A DNA stretch of 64,000 nucleotides from Neurospora tetraspora (lineage: Eukaryota > Ascomycota > Sordariomycetes > Sordariales > Sordariaceae): the NCBI RefSeq assembly GCF_033439725.1, contig NW_026944386.1:1674001-1738000 (forward strand), given 5' to 3'. Position numbers and translations under genes: made by a program. Shown one piece after another: positions 48,967 through 60,482 of this stretch. The number at the start of each line of letters is the position of its first letter. Positions within the stretch are counted from its first letter, which is position 1. The notes under the pieces are model-generated. The model saw only the letters and a list, made by a program, of their open reading frames with translations. It made no database searches and was not told the origin of the DNA.

Positions 48967-50115
48967 ATGGCGGACAACCAGATCCCAAGTTCCGTCGCCG
49001 ATGCAGTCCTCGTCAAATCCATCGAGATGCCCGAGGGCTCTCAAAAAGTCGAGGAGCTCGACTTCAACAAGTTCAAGGGCCGGCCCATCACCGCCGACGA
49101 CCTTTTGCAGGGGATGAAGCACATGGGCTTTCAAGCGTCATCCATGTGTGAGGCCGTGAGGATTATCAACGACATGGTACATACATACGCCCTGGATCCC
49201 CAGAACATCTATACCCTTTTAAACAAAAAAAAAAAAATCACTAACACCCACACCCTCTCACAGCGCGCCTACCGCGACCCGGACACCTCGGAAAAAACAA
49301 CCATCTTCCTCGGCTACACCTCCAACCTGATCTCCTCCGGCCTCCGCGGCACCCTGCGCTACCTGGTCCAACACAAGCACGTCTCGGCCATCGTGACCAC
49401 GGCGGGCGGCATCGAAGAGGACTTCATCAAGTGCCTGGGGGACACGTACATGTCGTCCTTCTCCGCCCCGGGAGCCGACTTACGGTCCAAGGGACTCAAC
49501 CGTATCGGCAACCTGGTCGTGCCCAACTCGAATTACTGCGCCTTTGAAGACTGGGTGGTTCCTATTCTTGACAAGATGCTTGAGGAGCAGGAAGCCAGCA
49601 AGGGGACTGAAAACGAAATAAACTGGACGCCCAGCAAGGTAATTCATCGTCTTGGAAAAGAAATTAACGATGAGCGATCGGTCTATTACTGGGCGTGGAA
49701 GAATGACATCCCCGTGTTCTGCCCGGCGCTGACGGATGGCAGTTTGGGGGATATGCTGTACTTCCACACTTTCAAGGCTTCTCCCCGCCAGTTGAAGATT
49801 GATATCGTCGAAGACATCCGGAAGATCAACACGATTGCGGTGCGGGCGAAGAGGGCGGGTATGATCATTTTGGGCGGGGGGATTGTCAAGCATCATATTG
49901 CGAACGCGTGTCTCATGCGGAACGGGGCGGAGAGCGCCGTGTATATCAATACGGCGCAGGAGTTTGACGGATCCGATGCGGGCGCGAGACCGGATGAGGC
50001 GGTTAGTTGGGGCAAGATCAAGGTCGGTGCTGATGCGGTCAAGGTGTATATGGAGGCTACGGCGGCGTTTCCGTTTATTGTGGCGAATAGTTTTGCGAGG
50101 GAGGATGGGTTGTAG
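48967..50115 (+). CDS. dys1: Deoxyhypusine synthase
   Basis: Two exons: 48967-49176 and 49264-50115. The 87-nt intron (GTACAT...TCTCACAG) follows NDM and precedes RAYRDPD. Product is 353 residues, the normal size for the family. Hallmarks: [70 protein letters not shown], and the active-site lysine region [18 protein letters not shown] (the SWGK lysine forms the enzyme-aminobutyl intermediate). It transfers the butylamine group of spermidine to one lysine of eIF5A, the first step of hypusine formation, in the cytosol; the reaction needs NAD. The start context ATAAAAATGGCG is strong. The intron length is a multiple of three and contains no in-frame stop, so intron retention would give a 29-residue insertion rather than truncation. 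Confidence 0.97.
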   Translation: MADNQIPSSVADAVLVKSIEMPEGSQKVEELDFNKFKGRPITADDLLQGMKHMGFQASSMCEAVRIINDMVHTYALDPQNIYTLLNKKKKITNTHTLSQRAYRDPDTSEKTTIFLGYTSNLISSGLRGTLRYLVQHKHVSAIVTTAGGIEEDFIKCLGDTYMSSFSAPGADLRSKGLNRIGNLVVPNSNYCAFEDWVVPILDKMLEEQEASKGTENEINWTPSKVIHRLGKEINDERSVYYWAWKNDIPVFCPALTDGSLGDMLYFHTFKASPRQLKIDIVEDIRKINTIAVRAKRAGMIILGGGIVKHHIANACLMRNGAESAVYINTAQEFDGSDAGARPDEAVSWGKIKVGADAVKVYMEATAAFPFIVANSFAREDGL

Positions 50116-50860
50116 TAGGTAGTTTTTTGACTACCACGATGGATGAGGAGAGGGTTGGGATGTGAGGTGAGGTAAAAAGGATAAGGAAAAAAAGGGAAAA
50201 GGGGAAGGGAATTCAAAAAGTCAATTGTTTCTGTTTTCGTCAAACTCTCGTTGCGCTGTCTACCGGCTATCCGTTATATGTGCTTTTGGTGGTTTGGGCC
50301 AGAGTCAACCTCTTTCTTGCGAGTCCTTGTCCCTCGTCCGCATAATTTCTCCCTCTTTCACGACACCAACAGACGATATGAGAACCAGGAATCGGCAATG
50401 CCATTTACATCCTCCCTTATAGTTCCCCACTTCAGTTCACACAGGGCTCTTGTTAAAGAGACTTGAAGGTTTTGCTTGGTAGTCCAAGAGCTGCTTCAGC
50501 CCGTGGTGTTCATAACAATCCTCCACCGCTACCATCACCGGCCAGTCGTACCAATTGTAAAGGAGTTGCGTTGTTATTCTTTCCCGGTTTGACGAGGCCT
50601 CTCCCGGAGAACCCAAATTCGTTTAGCTCTGCAACACTTACCAGCCTTCCTTCAGCCACAGGAGTTGCTCGTCGCTTCGGGAGCTCTTCAACGTCGATCT
50701 CCCCAGAAAGATTGAGCGGATGTACAATGTCATCTCAGCAGAGCAAACTTTCGCACCTCAACGTTCAAACCACCCAACTCCGATTCCATTACCAAACTAT
50801 ACATACAATACATACACTTCATAACCGATATATACATCATAACCCTCATCGTGCCTTGTT
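50116..50860. other. 3' region between convergent dys1 and HMG-CoA lyase genes
   Basis: About 750 bp between two stop codons, holding both 3' UTRs. No further gene was recognised. Confidence 0.6.
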
Positions 50861-52124
50861 TCACGTCATAGGAGCCTCAGCATCATCCACATCCTCCTTC
50901 CTCTCCCTCTTCCTCGCACCCAACACCGCCTTGCCCACCACACTATCATTCGCCTTCCCAATCTCCCTCGTAATCCAATCCCCGATATCCGCCACCCGAT
51001 CCAGATCCACGCCCGTATCCATCCCCAGACTCTCCATGAAATACACCACATTCTCTGTCGCCACGTTCCCCGTCGCCCCGGGACTGTACGGACACCCGCC
51101 CAGCCCGCCCACACTGCTATCAAACGTCCGGATCCCGTGCTCCAGCGCCACCGCCGTGTTGACCAGCGCCTGCCCGTAGGTATCGTGGAAATGCATCGCC
51201 AGGTCCTCGTTGCGGATTCCCGCCGACGACAGGCAGTCCAGCAGCACCTTGGTGCGGGGGGCGGTGCCCATGCCCGTGGTGTCGCCGAGGGAAATCTCGT
51301 CCGCGCCCATTTCTAGCAAGGTTGTGGCGATGGTGGCGACGCGGTGGGGGTCGACGTCGTAGCCTTCAAAGGGGCAGCCGAGGACGACGGAGATGTAAGC
51401 GCGCACGCGCAGGTTGGCGGATTTCGCTTGCTGGATGACGTCCTTGAAGCGTTGCAGGGAAGTGTCGATGGAGCAGTTGAGGTTCTTCTGGGAGAAGGAC
51501 TCGGTGGCGGCGGCGAAGACGGCGATTTCGAGGGCCGGCTTGCCGCCTTCTTGGGCGGATTTACCCGAGCGAGCGGTTTCCGTCTCGAAGGCTTTGGGGT
51601 ATTGAGCGAGGAGGGAGAGGGCGGAGTCGAGACCTTTAGTGTTGGGGGCCAGGAAGGAGAAGGTTAGGGGGACTGGGGAGGGCGGAGGGGTCTTGAGGAG
51701 GTGTTCGAGGATCTCGGAGGAGTTGGCCATCTGCGTGAGGTGATTGTTAGTCGCGAGAATGCACCACACACATGTGGAAAGGGGAAGTAAACAAACTACT
51801 GACCTGCGGCACCCACTTGGGCGAGACAAAAGCGCCGGCCTCGATGGCTTGGAGTCCCGTCTTTGCTAGCCTCTCGATCAACTCGATCTTGGTCGCCAGC
51901 GGTACCAATTTTTTTTCATTCTGCAGTCCATCACGAGGGCCAACTTCCACAATCTTCACGCGGTTATCGAACTTAGGTTGAGTTGACTCGGACGGCCGTT
52001 GGTCGCTGGCAGTCGCATAGCTTCTGTTGATTGTGGTTCGGGCACCTTGAAGGCCAGCACGGAGGTGGCCCGAGTGCCGAAGCAGACGTCGGGGGAGGAC
52101 TTGAAGGGAACCGAATCTCGACAT
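50861..52124 (-). CDS. Hydroxymethylglutaryl-CoA lyase, mitochondrial
   Basis: Two exons: 52124-51804 and 51730-50861, phase 0 across a 73-nt intron (GTCAGT...CGCAG with a CTAAC branch), give 396 residues. The start at 52124 (A at -3) is preferred over an in-frame ATG four codons upstream (52136, poor context). The N-terminus is a mitochondrial-type presequence (RRLLRHSGHLRAG ... NRSYATAS). The TIM-barrel lyase core shows VEVGPRDGLQNEKK (catalytic Arg/Asp), EAGAFVSPKWVPQ, SLGDTTGMGT, MHFHDTYGQAL (metal-binding His pair), and the signature GGLGGCPYSPGATGN with the active-site Cys. It cleaves HMG-CoA to acetoacetate and acetyl-CoA in leucine catabolism. 2-isopropylmalate and homocitrate synthases share the fold but lack the GGLGGCPY motif. 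Confidence 0.95.
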
Positions 52125-52655
52125 GTTTGCAACCATCAAACAAGATCAATTGTAGAATAAGAAGGACCAAGGACAAAACTATCGTACAAACATAAAAGTG
52201 AATTGGAATGGATTGACGGAACAGTCGAAGTTGACGGAGCACAAACGGTGTCAGTTCTCCAATCGCCAAGTGACGTCGCATAGCATCGGGATTCCATTGG
52301 ATCCCCCTGCTTTCCCCGCATCAGCTTACTGTTGTATGAGTTAGCGCATTGTTACGGCGCCATCTCATGTGACTTGGCGTTGCCGGTCGTACTGCAGGGG
52401 AAATCATTTGCCGGGCCGCTCCGCGACAACGGCATCTCCATCGCATATACGCAGTACAGATTGAAACGAGTTAAAGCAGTCTGAGGTTGAGATGGGTATG
52501 GACAAGAACACTTTTGATTTGTACAAGAAACAAGAAACAAGAAACAAGAAACACGCCCAACAGAGTCTATCTACCGGTATCACAAAAAAGACAAATCCCT
52601 TTTAATAACTTTTAGCATTAATCACATTTTCCCTTTCCCACAATCGTAAAGCCGC
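52125..52655. other. Intergenic: HMG-CoA lyase promoter and chorismate synthase 3' region
   Basis: About 530 bp between two minus-strand genes. It contains a small tandem run of CAAGAAA near 52526-52553. No gene was recognised. Confidence 0.6.
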
Positions 52656-54075
52656 CTATTGCGTGAGGTCCGACTCCTGAACGTTCTCAGAAACACCGTT
52701 TCCTACCGTGTTCTTTCCGGAGTTGATGGTCTGCTTGAGGGGAGGAAGCAGGCTCTTGGCGGTATGCCTGGCCTGCTGCGCCAACACAGCATCCATGATC
52801 ACCAAAGCAGCCATGGCCTCAACGATAGGCACAGCGCGAGGCACCACGCTGGGGTCGTGTCTGCCCTTGGCGGCGAGAATACCCTCCGAAGTACCGTCGT
52901 AAGTAGCAGTAGTCTGCTCCTGACCGATGGTGGCAGCAGGCTTGAAACCGACTCTGAAGTAGATGGGCGCACCGTTGCTAATACCACCCTGGATACCACC
53001 AGAGAAGTTGGTCTTGGTGGTGAGCTTGGGGCGGGGAATGCCATTGCGAGCAGCGCCGCTGGCAGCCACGCTAGGGGGGATCTCGGTGTTCTCGGCAGAG
53101 ACGAAGGGGTCGTTGTGAATCGAGCCGGGAACCTCGCAGCCTCCGAAACCGGAACCGACCTCGAAGCCCTTGGTCGCGGGAATGCTGAGCATGGCGTGCG
53201 CCAGCATGGCCTCAAGCTTGTCGAAAGCAGGCTCGCCCAAGCCGCTGGGAACGTTGCGAATGACGCAGGTGACGGTGCCGCCAATACTGTCGTGGTTATC
53301 CCTGAACTTGGTGATCAAATCCTCCATGCGCTTGTTGGCCTCGGCATCGGGGCAACGGACGGGCAGGTAGCTGTCGACGGTCTCGCGGGTGATGGAGTTG
53401 ACGAGCTTGAGGAACTCGGGGTTGGTGCTCGGGCTGGGGTGTTCGGCCGTGGGAGGGAAGAGGTGCTCGGAACCGACCGAGGAAACAAAGGCGACAATCT
53501 CGACACCGTAGGCAAGCGTAAGGTACTTTTCGGCGATGGCACCAGCAGCGACGCGGCCAATGGTCTCACGGGCGGAGGAGCGGCCGCCACCCGAGGAGGC
53601 CTTGACACCGTATTTCTCGAGGTAGGTCCAGTCGGCGTGGGAAGGGCGGGGGTACATGTCCATAGTCTGGTTACCGTAATCTGGACAGTAGCGACAAGCG
53701 TGTTAGCGACAAGCAGAACAAAGAGGATTGTGGTGTAGACTCACCCTTGGGGCGCTGGTCCTCGTTCATGACCAGCATGCCGATTGGTGTTCCAAGAGTG
53801 ACGCCGAACTCAGTGCCGGACTGGATGATGACTCTGTCCTTCTCGTTTCTCGGGGTGGTAATGGCGCTCTGTCCGGGACGTCTACGGGTCATCTGGGGCT
53901 GGATATCGTCCTCGGTGAGCTCCATGCCGGGAGGGACGCCATCGACAATGCAGCCGACCGACTTGCAGTGCGACTCGCCATAGCTGTTGGGTTGTTAACG
54001 TTTGATGCCAATTGGCGTTGCAGTGCGTTTGCAGACATACGTCGTGACACGGAAATACTGGCCAAAGGTAGACAT
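52656..54075 (-). CDS. aro-3: Chorismate synthase (bifunctional, with NADPH-dependent flavin reductase)
   Basis: Three exons: 54075-54041, 53983-53745 and 53680-52656, with introns of 57 nt (GTATGT...CAACAG) and 64 nt (GTGAGT...TCCAG). They give 432 residues. Conserved signatures in order: [20 protein letters not shown] (signature 1), [62 protein letters not shown], and [11 protein letters not shown]. The enzyme removes phosphate from 5-enolpyruvylshikimate-3-phosphate to form chorismate, the last shared step to Phe, Tyr, Trp and folate. The fungal enzyme carries its own flavin reductase activity. In Neurospora I recall this step as the aro-3 locus; the symbol assumes that organism. Its start faces the lipoate-protein ligase-like gene across a 725-bp divergent promoter. 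Confidence 0.97.
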
Positions 54076-54800
54076 GGTTGCGGTGGTTTGATATGGTTCG
54101 GAGAGGATGCGGAGGGAAGAAGTTCAAGTTGTCTTGTAAGCTACGAATGAAAGAAGGCGTGATGGTGGCCCTGGTGGTGACTCAGACAGGGATCTTTGTT
54201 GATCGTCACAAAAAAAATAAAAAAAATGGAAGTCTAGGCCAGCACTCTACACAAACGCTAGAGTTTTGGTGTTTTGATGATGTACACGATATGCAACAGC
54301 CTTAAATACAAAAGATCAATGCAGAGAGTCAAAGGTTAAGTCTTCTTCCGGAAGCGAGAGTCAGACAATGCGAATCTGTCCAAGGAGGAAAAAGAGATGC
54401 CCCTCGCACCCCGTCATCGGCCTCCCGCAAGGTCCCTGGCTGCGCTAAGGATCCAGATCGGAGCACGGGCCACACATTGTGTCTTTAGTCGCCGACACGG
54501 AGGGTTTTGGTGTCTTCATCCGGAACTGCCAGGGTTAGCAAGGGTTGGGTAAGGCGAAAGCTGATAAAGCTGAAGCTAGAGGTCTACAGGGGACGTCAAC
54601 GCCGTTTGACATGTACCTACAGTGGATCAGAAGTCATCCGGGGATGCCTTGATCACTTCCTAATCAGAATTATCCAGTCCTCTCATCGTCGTCTTGTCAG
54701 TATGGCAACTTCTTTCTGTCTTCAACACCCTGAGGCCGGCTCTCGCGGAGTGGGATGAGTGAGACTGACGCAAGTCAGTAGACATCAAGACAACTCCAAG
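54076..54800. promoter_or_regulatory. Divergent promoter between chorismate synthase and the lipoate ligase-like gene
   Basis: 725 bp separate the two start codons. No specific motif is called; any shared regulation is inference from geometry only. Confidence 0.45.
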
Positions 54801-56239
54801 ATGGCCGCCTTGCTCTTGCGCAGCGCAAACGGAGGCATTCGTTGCTTGACAAAGGGTCCGGCCTTCATCACCACTACCACAACTGCTACCTCGTCCAGTT
54901 TTGGGTTCGGCCTTCTCACCAAACTCCGCCGTTCTTACAGCACAACCATCAGTCAGGATCTCTTGAACAAGAAGGTCCAGGTCTATCAATCCACCTCCAA
55001 GGACCCATACCTGAACCTCTCTATCGAACATCACCTTCTCCAACATTCACACCCAGACTCCTACGTCCTCTTTCTCTACATCAATGACCCTTGCGTCGTC
55101 ATCGGTCGTAACCAAAACCCATGGCTTGAAGTCAACTTGCCCGCCTTGCAAGAAGCAGAGGACATCAAACTGGTCCGTCGCCGTTCCGGTGGTGGCACCG
55201 TCTTTCATGACCATGGGAATGTGAACTGGAGCGTCATCTGCCCACCTGCTGTCTTCGACCGAGACAGGCATGCCGAGATGGTTGTCCGCGCGCTCAAGGA
55301 TCTGGGAGTCACCACCGCCAAGGTCAACGAGCGTCACGACATCGTTATTGCCGGTGACGGAAGGGGCAACGGAAAGGATCTCTTCAAGGTCTCTGGGTCT
55401 GCCTACAAGCTTACCAGGTTGAGGTCACTTCACCATGGGACATGTTTGCTCAACTCCCCACGGTTGAAGAACATTGGCAAGTTCCTGAGAAGTCCCGGTG
55501 AGCCGTACATCAAGGCCAGGGGTGTGGAGAGCGTGAGATCGCCAATTCGGAATGTTGATATCAACACGGACGAGTTTACCAAGGGCGTTGTGGACGAGTT
55601 CCTCGCCATGTACCAAGAACAGTTTGGTGAAGACGTAAAAGTAGAACGTGTTGGGGAGGAAGTGAAGGATATGGGCAATATCCGCAAGGGTATGGACGAG
55701 TTGACGGTAAGCAAAATATGTTCATTCTTGGTGACTTGTACTTATACTCGATAGTCTATTCCCTGGATATACGGCCAAACACCCCAGTTCACCTTTTCTT
55801 CACGCCCAACCGAAGATGATCCAAGAGAACGTCCAGCTCTTGACCTTGACGTACAGTCAGATGTAAGTCTTTTTCTTCATCTTCTCCGCATTCTGCTCGA
55901 GCGGTCTCGAAAACACTCCTCGTTGCGATCAAGCTGCTAACACATCATCAGTTCAACATCGAGTTCACCCTCCGCCATGGTGAGGTTCAGACCGCCAACG
56001 TTTCTGGCCTCAAATACGAAGGTCCTGCTATGGACGAGGACCTCTATGACGGAATGGCCAGCCAGGCCCTGGCTAAGGGCTCGGATGACGAAAGTCCACT
56101 AAAACTGTACGAGATCCAGGACTGGGTGACAGTCCTCAAGTCGGCTACCGCCGGGCAGGCATTCAAGGTGTCTGATTCCTCGCTAAACAGCATTTCTGAG
56201 TGGCTGAACAAGGTGTTTCCTGGAAATCACTTCCGATGA
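54801..56239 (+). CDS. Lipoate-protein ligase A-like enzyme, mitochondrial
   Basis: Three exons: 54801-55706, 55755-55862 and 55952-56239, all in phase 0, with introns GTAAGC...GATAG (48 nt) and GTAAGT...CATCAG (89 nt, GCTAAC branch). Product is 433 residues. The ATG at 54801 (CCAAGATGG) is used; an upstream in-frame extension lacks a good start. The N-terminus ([12 protein letters not shown] ... KLRRSYSTT) is a mitochondrial presequence. The core matches the biotin/lipoyl ligase fold: [40 protein letters not shown], and [10 protein letters not shown]. The C-terminus (FTLRHGEV) resembles the accessory domain of LplA. Expected role: attachment of lipoyl or octanoyl groups to mitochondrial dehydrogenase or glycine-cleavage subunits, as for yeast Lip3/Aim22. 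Whether it uses free lipoate or a thioester or protein donor cannot be read from sequence. Confidence 0.9.
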
Positions 56240-56598
56240 CCTTGCAGTCAAAGCAAGGAGAGTAACGGATATTGCTGTGTTGGATAGAAACCCACCGTAT
56301 CCATAGCTGTGCGATATGCCGTAGTTGCACCAAGGCGTATCTAGTCGGCGATTTGTACAATAGACATGCACGTATTACCAGTGGTCTTGTGGTCTTGTAG
56401 TCCCGTGTAGGTATCGAACATGACGCTTAAGGGTTAGGGTTATACATGACATTGAAGCTCCAACGGACCCTTGCAGGCAGTCGTCACTGGCCCACGCTGT
56501 ACCACCCGATTAGGTACCTCTGAGGCTCCTCTAACAGCTTCCCCCACCACCGTTCCTGCGACAACCTCAACAACAGTTTACCGAATGAAAATGCGACC
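56240..56598. promoter_or_regulatory. Short intergenic promoter of vps11
   Basis: 360 bp between the lipoate ligase-like stop and the vps11 start. It contains a telobox-like TTAGGGTTA at 56434-56442. A short upstream ATG frame (56585-56608) overlaps the vps11 start codon. Confidence 0.5.
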
Positions 56599-59500
56599 AT
56601 GGCGTTGACGTGGAGGTCGTTTGACTTCTTTGATGCTACCAAGATCAAGATCGCCGACGACGAAACGCGCGCCCTCTTCGAGAGCAATCACATCTCCAGC
56701 GTCTGCTCCGGCTCCGATAGCCTCTTCCTCGGCACCTACGATGGCCACGTTCACATTGTTGGTCTCAGCTGGAAGATAGTCCGGAGCTTCAAGGCATACG
56801 AGACGGGGCCCATTACCCATATGCGCCAGGTCGAGGGCACAAGTTTGCTAGTCACCGTTGCTGTACGTTTGTTGCGACTTACCCTCCAAGGAAACATGCC
56901 GGGCTGACATATGTTCCTTGTGAGTAGGAGGAACCAAGCACTAGCGACTCCATCAACCAACCTATACTCAAGGTCTGGGCCCTCGACAAACCGGTCAAGA
57001 AGACAGGCATTCCGACATGCCTAAGCACCGTTGCTATCAACAATGGCAAGAAGCCGTTCCCGATATCCGCCTTTACCGCGACCGAAGACCTGTCCCAGCT
57101 AGCTGTCGGCTTTGCGAACGGCGCCGTCACTGTTATCCGAGGCGACTTGATCCACGATCTGGGCACGAAGCAGCGCATAATCTACGAGTCGGATGAGCCC
57201 ATCACGGGCGTCGAACTGCGCGTTGACGCGAACATCACGACCTTGTTCATCGCTACTACATCGAGGATACTGAAGCTGGCAATTTCGGGCAAGGGTCATG
57301 GCCAGCCGCCCCGGACGGTCGAGGACTCTGGCTGTGGTGTGGGATGCATGTCGGTCGACAAGGAGACCGGAGATATCGTGGTTGGCCGGGACGATGCGAT
57401 ATACTATTACACGCTAGACGGAAGAGGGCCACCCATCGCATACGAAGGGCCCAAGAAGTTGGTCTCGGTGTACCAGGACTACATCGCTCTTGTCTCTCCG
57501 CCCACTAATACTGGGGAGTCGGACACTATGCGACGGCGGTTCTGGGGTGCCACAGCCGACAGCATCTTCACATTTACGCTCATACATCCGGATATCAGGA
57601 TCATTGCCCACAGCGAATCTGTTCTGTCGGATGTCAAGCACATCGTTCAGATATGGGGTGACTTGTTTACCATTACGCAGGAAGGACAGGTAGGTTTTTA
57701 CTGGTGTCCCTGTTATTGACTAAGACTGACACATCAAAGGTATTCCGCTATCACGAGAAATCACTACAGCAGAGACTCGACATGCTCTACCAACGAAACC
57801 TCTATACCCTTGCCGTTGAGCTGGCTCAGAAATCCGGCATGGACGCACATCAGCAATGTATTATCTTCCGAAAATACGGCGACTACCTTTACCAGAAGGG
57901 AAACTACGACGAGGCTATGACCCAGTACATCAAGGCCATTGATACCACCGAGCCGTCTCAAGTGATCAGAAAGTTCCTGGACACACAGAGGATACACAAC
58001 CTCATCGAGTATCTTGAGGAGCTTCATGAGCGTGGCAAAGCGACGTCGGATCATACCACGTTGTTGCTGAACTGCTATGCCAAGCTCAAGGACGTGGACA
58101 AGCTGGAGAAGTTCATCAAGTCCCCCGGAGACCTCAAGTTCGATCTGGACACGGCCATCTCCATGTGCAGGCAAGGAGGCTACTATGATCAAGCTGCATA
58201 TCTCGCCAAGAAGCATGGCGAGAACGATCTTGTTGTTGACATCCTTATTGAGGATTCCAAGGCCTTTGACGATGCGCTTGACTTTATTTGGCATTTGGAT
58301 CCCGACACGGTAAGCATATCTGATACAGTCCTAGGAAACTATGGTGATGTGAAAGCTGACACGACATAGGCCTACTCTTGTCTCATGAAGTACGCCCGCG
58401 TGCTCATCGAGCATTGCTCGATGGACGCAACTCGCCTCTTCGTCGATTATTATACCAGCAAATATAAACCAAGGGTTGACCCTCCTGTTGCGGCCAACGA
58501 CGCTCCTGTCACGAACAACGGAGGAGGCTTTGTAACCGGAGCTGCAAACGCTGTCCAGAACCTCAGCAACCTCCTGCCACTACCATACATGAACCCATTA
58601 GCTGTAGCATCAAACAGCCAGGCGGCAGCCAAGCCAACCGTCAGCGATGCCGAGGTGGTCAAGCCAGAAGAACCGGCAACACCCAAATATACACCTCCCC
58701 GTCCTCGAACGGCCTTCTCTTCCTTCATCGACCACCCGGACGAGTTCATCATCTTCCTGGAAGCCCTTCTCAAAGAAGGCACCAACTCCTTGTCAGAAGC
58801 CGACAAGATTGACATCCACACCACCCTCTTCGAGATGTACCTCCACAAAGCCAACGAGAAGCCGGGTGACGACCAACACCGGGAAGAATGGGAATCCAAA
58901 GCCAAGTCCCTCATCATCTCTTCCCCCTCCAAAGACACTGCCACTACAGCACCACCACCCACAACCCCCGGCGGGGCCCTCCCCAAAATCGAAAACTCCA
59001 ACGTCCTCCTCCTCTCCCACCTCGCCTCCTTCCGCACCGGCACCGTCCTAATGCAAGAACAATCCAACCTCCTCTTCGACATCTTCCGCTCCTACACCTC
59101 GGCGCGGGACACCAAAGGCGCCATCCGCGCCCTCCGCAAATACGGGCCCTCGGAGCCCCAACTCTACCCCCTCGCCCTCTCCTACCTGACCTCCTCGCCC
59201 ACCATCCTCTCCGAAGCCGGCGAAGCCGAGCTCTCTGCCATCCTGGAAAAGATCGACCGCGACGGTCTCATGGCTCCGCTGCAAGTAGTCCAGACGCTGA
59301 GCAAGCACGGGGTGGCGACGATGGGGATGTTGAAACCGTACTTGCAGGGGCGGATAGAGAGGGAGAGAAAGGAGATTAGGGAGAATAGAAGGGATGTCGA
59401 AGCCTTCCGGAAGGAGACGGAGCAGAGAAGGCAGGAACTGGAGGAGTTGGAGACCAAGCCGCAGGTTTTTCAGGCGACGAGGTGCGGGGTTTGTGGAGGG

Positions 59501-59821
59501 GGACTGGAGAGGGAGTTGCCGGTTGTGCACTTTTTGTGTAGACATAGTTTCCATGGGAGGTGTTTGAGGGGGGTTGCGGGGGTTAATGTTGAACACGTTA
59601 GGGGAGGTGGTGGCAGAGAGGCAGAGGCATCAGCAGAGGGAGGTGAGTGCCCGTTATGTGCTAAAGATAATGCGACGATTAGGGCGTTGAAGAAGAGTCA
59701 GGAGGAGAATGCGGAGAGGCATGAGTTGTTTAGGGATGATTTGGAGAGGAGCGAGGATCGGTTTAAGACGGTTGCGCAGTGGTTTGGGAGGGGGGTGATG
59801 AGTGTGCCGAATGTTGAGTGA
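56599..59821 (+). CDS. vps11: Vps11/Pep5, core subunit of HOPS and CORVET tethering complexes
   Basis: Four exons: 56599-56862, 56928-57689, 57740-58309 and 58370-59821, all junctions phase 0, introns 50-65 nt with CTGAC branch points. They give 1015 residues. The N-terminal half (about 1-340) is a beta-propeller-like region (TWRSFDFFD, DSLFLGTYDGHVHIV, ADSIFTFTL). A clathrin-heavy-chain-repeat/alpha-solenoid region follows (NLYTLAVELAQKSGMD, IFRKYGDYLYQKGNYDEAM, GGYYDQAAYLAKKHGEND). A coiled coil (RERKEIRENRRDVEAFRKE) leads into a C-terminal RING-H2-type finger: CGVC, HFLCRHSFHGRCL, CPLC (about 900-965). Family role: membrane tethering at endosomes and vacuoles, with Vps18, Vps16 and Vps33. 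The Gly/Glu-rich insert within the RING is longer than usual. The start has A at -3. Confidence 0.95.
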
Positions 59822-60482
59822 GGGGGGGGTGAGTGAGCGAGTGAGTGAGCGAGTGAGTGGACGTAAGGGGGTGGATGGGGTTATGAACAACAACAGGTTT
59901 ATGATGATGAATTGGTTTTATTTAACAAGTCTAGTACGTAGCCCAGAGCATGAAGGAGTTTTGGTTAGGTTTCAATGAATTAAGTCATTTGCCAACATGG
60001 TTCAAGAGGTTGTTGTACCCCTTTTCTTTCAACTAACTAAACCGATATCATTTGCGGTACCTGATTCTTCGTTTTTACAAAGTGTTAAGTAATATCGCAC
60101 AACAATCTTGTCTCATTCATATCTCTATATATCAGTCCCGAAGAAGCAGTGTACTTTCTTTCTCACATCCTCGACGCTTTTGGTCTTCAACCACACAACC
60201 TTACAGTATAACACTAGTCCGTCCGTCTCTTGATCCTTCCCTTAACCCGATTATTTCAGCCTGCCTACTTGTAAACCATTTCTCTCTCTCTTCTCTACCT
60301 ATATATACCTCAAACTTTTTCTCGGCTCCGACAACTCTCATCATCAACCCCTATCACCTCCTCCCCTCACTAAAGTCATCCATCTTAACCATCTTCCTCC
60401 CCCCTCCCCCTTTCCCAACAACACCCATCTCCCCCCTAGAATTCCCCCTCTTCTGTTCACACCTCAAAACCTCAAAACCTAC
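59822..60482. other. 3' region between convergent vps11 and tfb1
   Basis: About 660 bp holding both 3' UTRs. Just after vps11 (59829-59860) is a small repeat of GAGTGAGC/GAGTGAGT words. From about 60340 to 60480 the plus strand is strongly C/T-rich. Confidence 0.6.

Noticed and set aside
52659-53738. 359-codon plus-strand open frame across chorismate synthase
   Set aside because: Antisense shadow; it crosses an exon-intron boundary of the real gene and has no domain.
56427-56442. Interstitial telomere relic
   Set aside because: Only about one and a half TTAGGG units; far too short.
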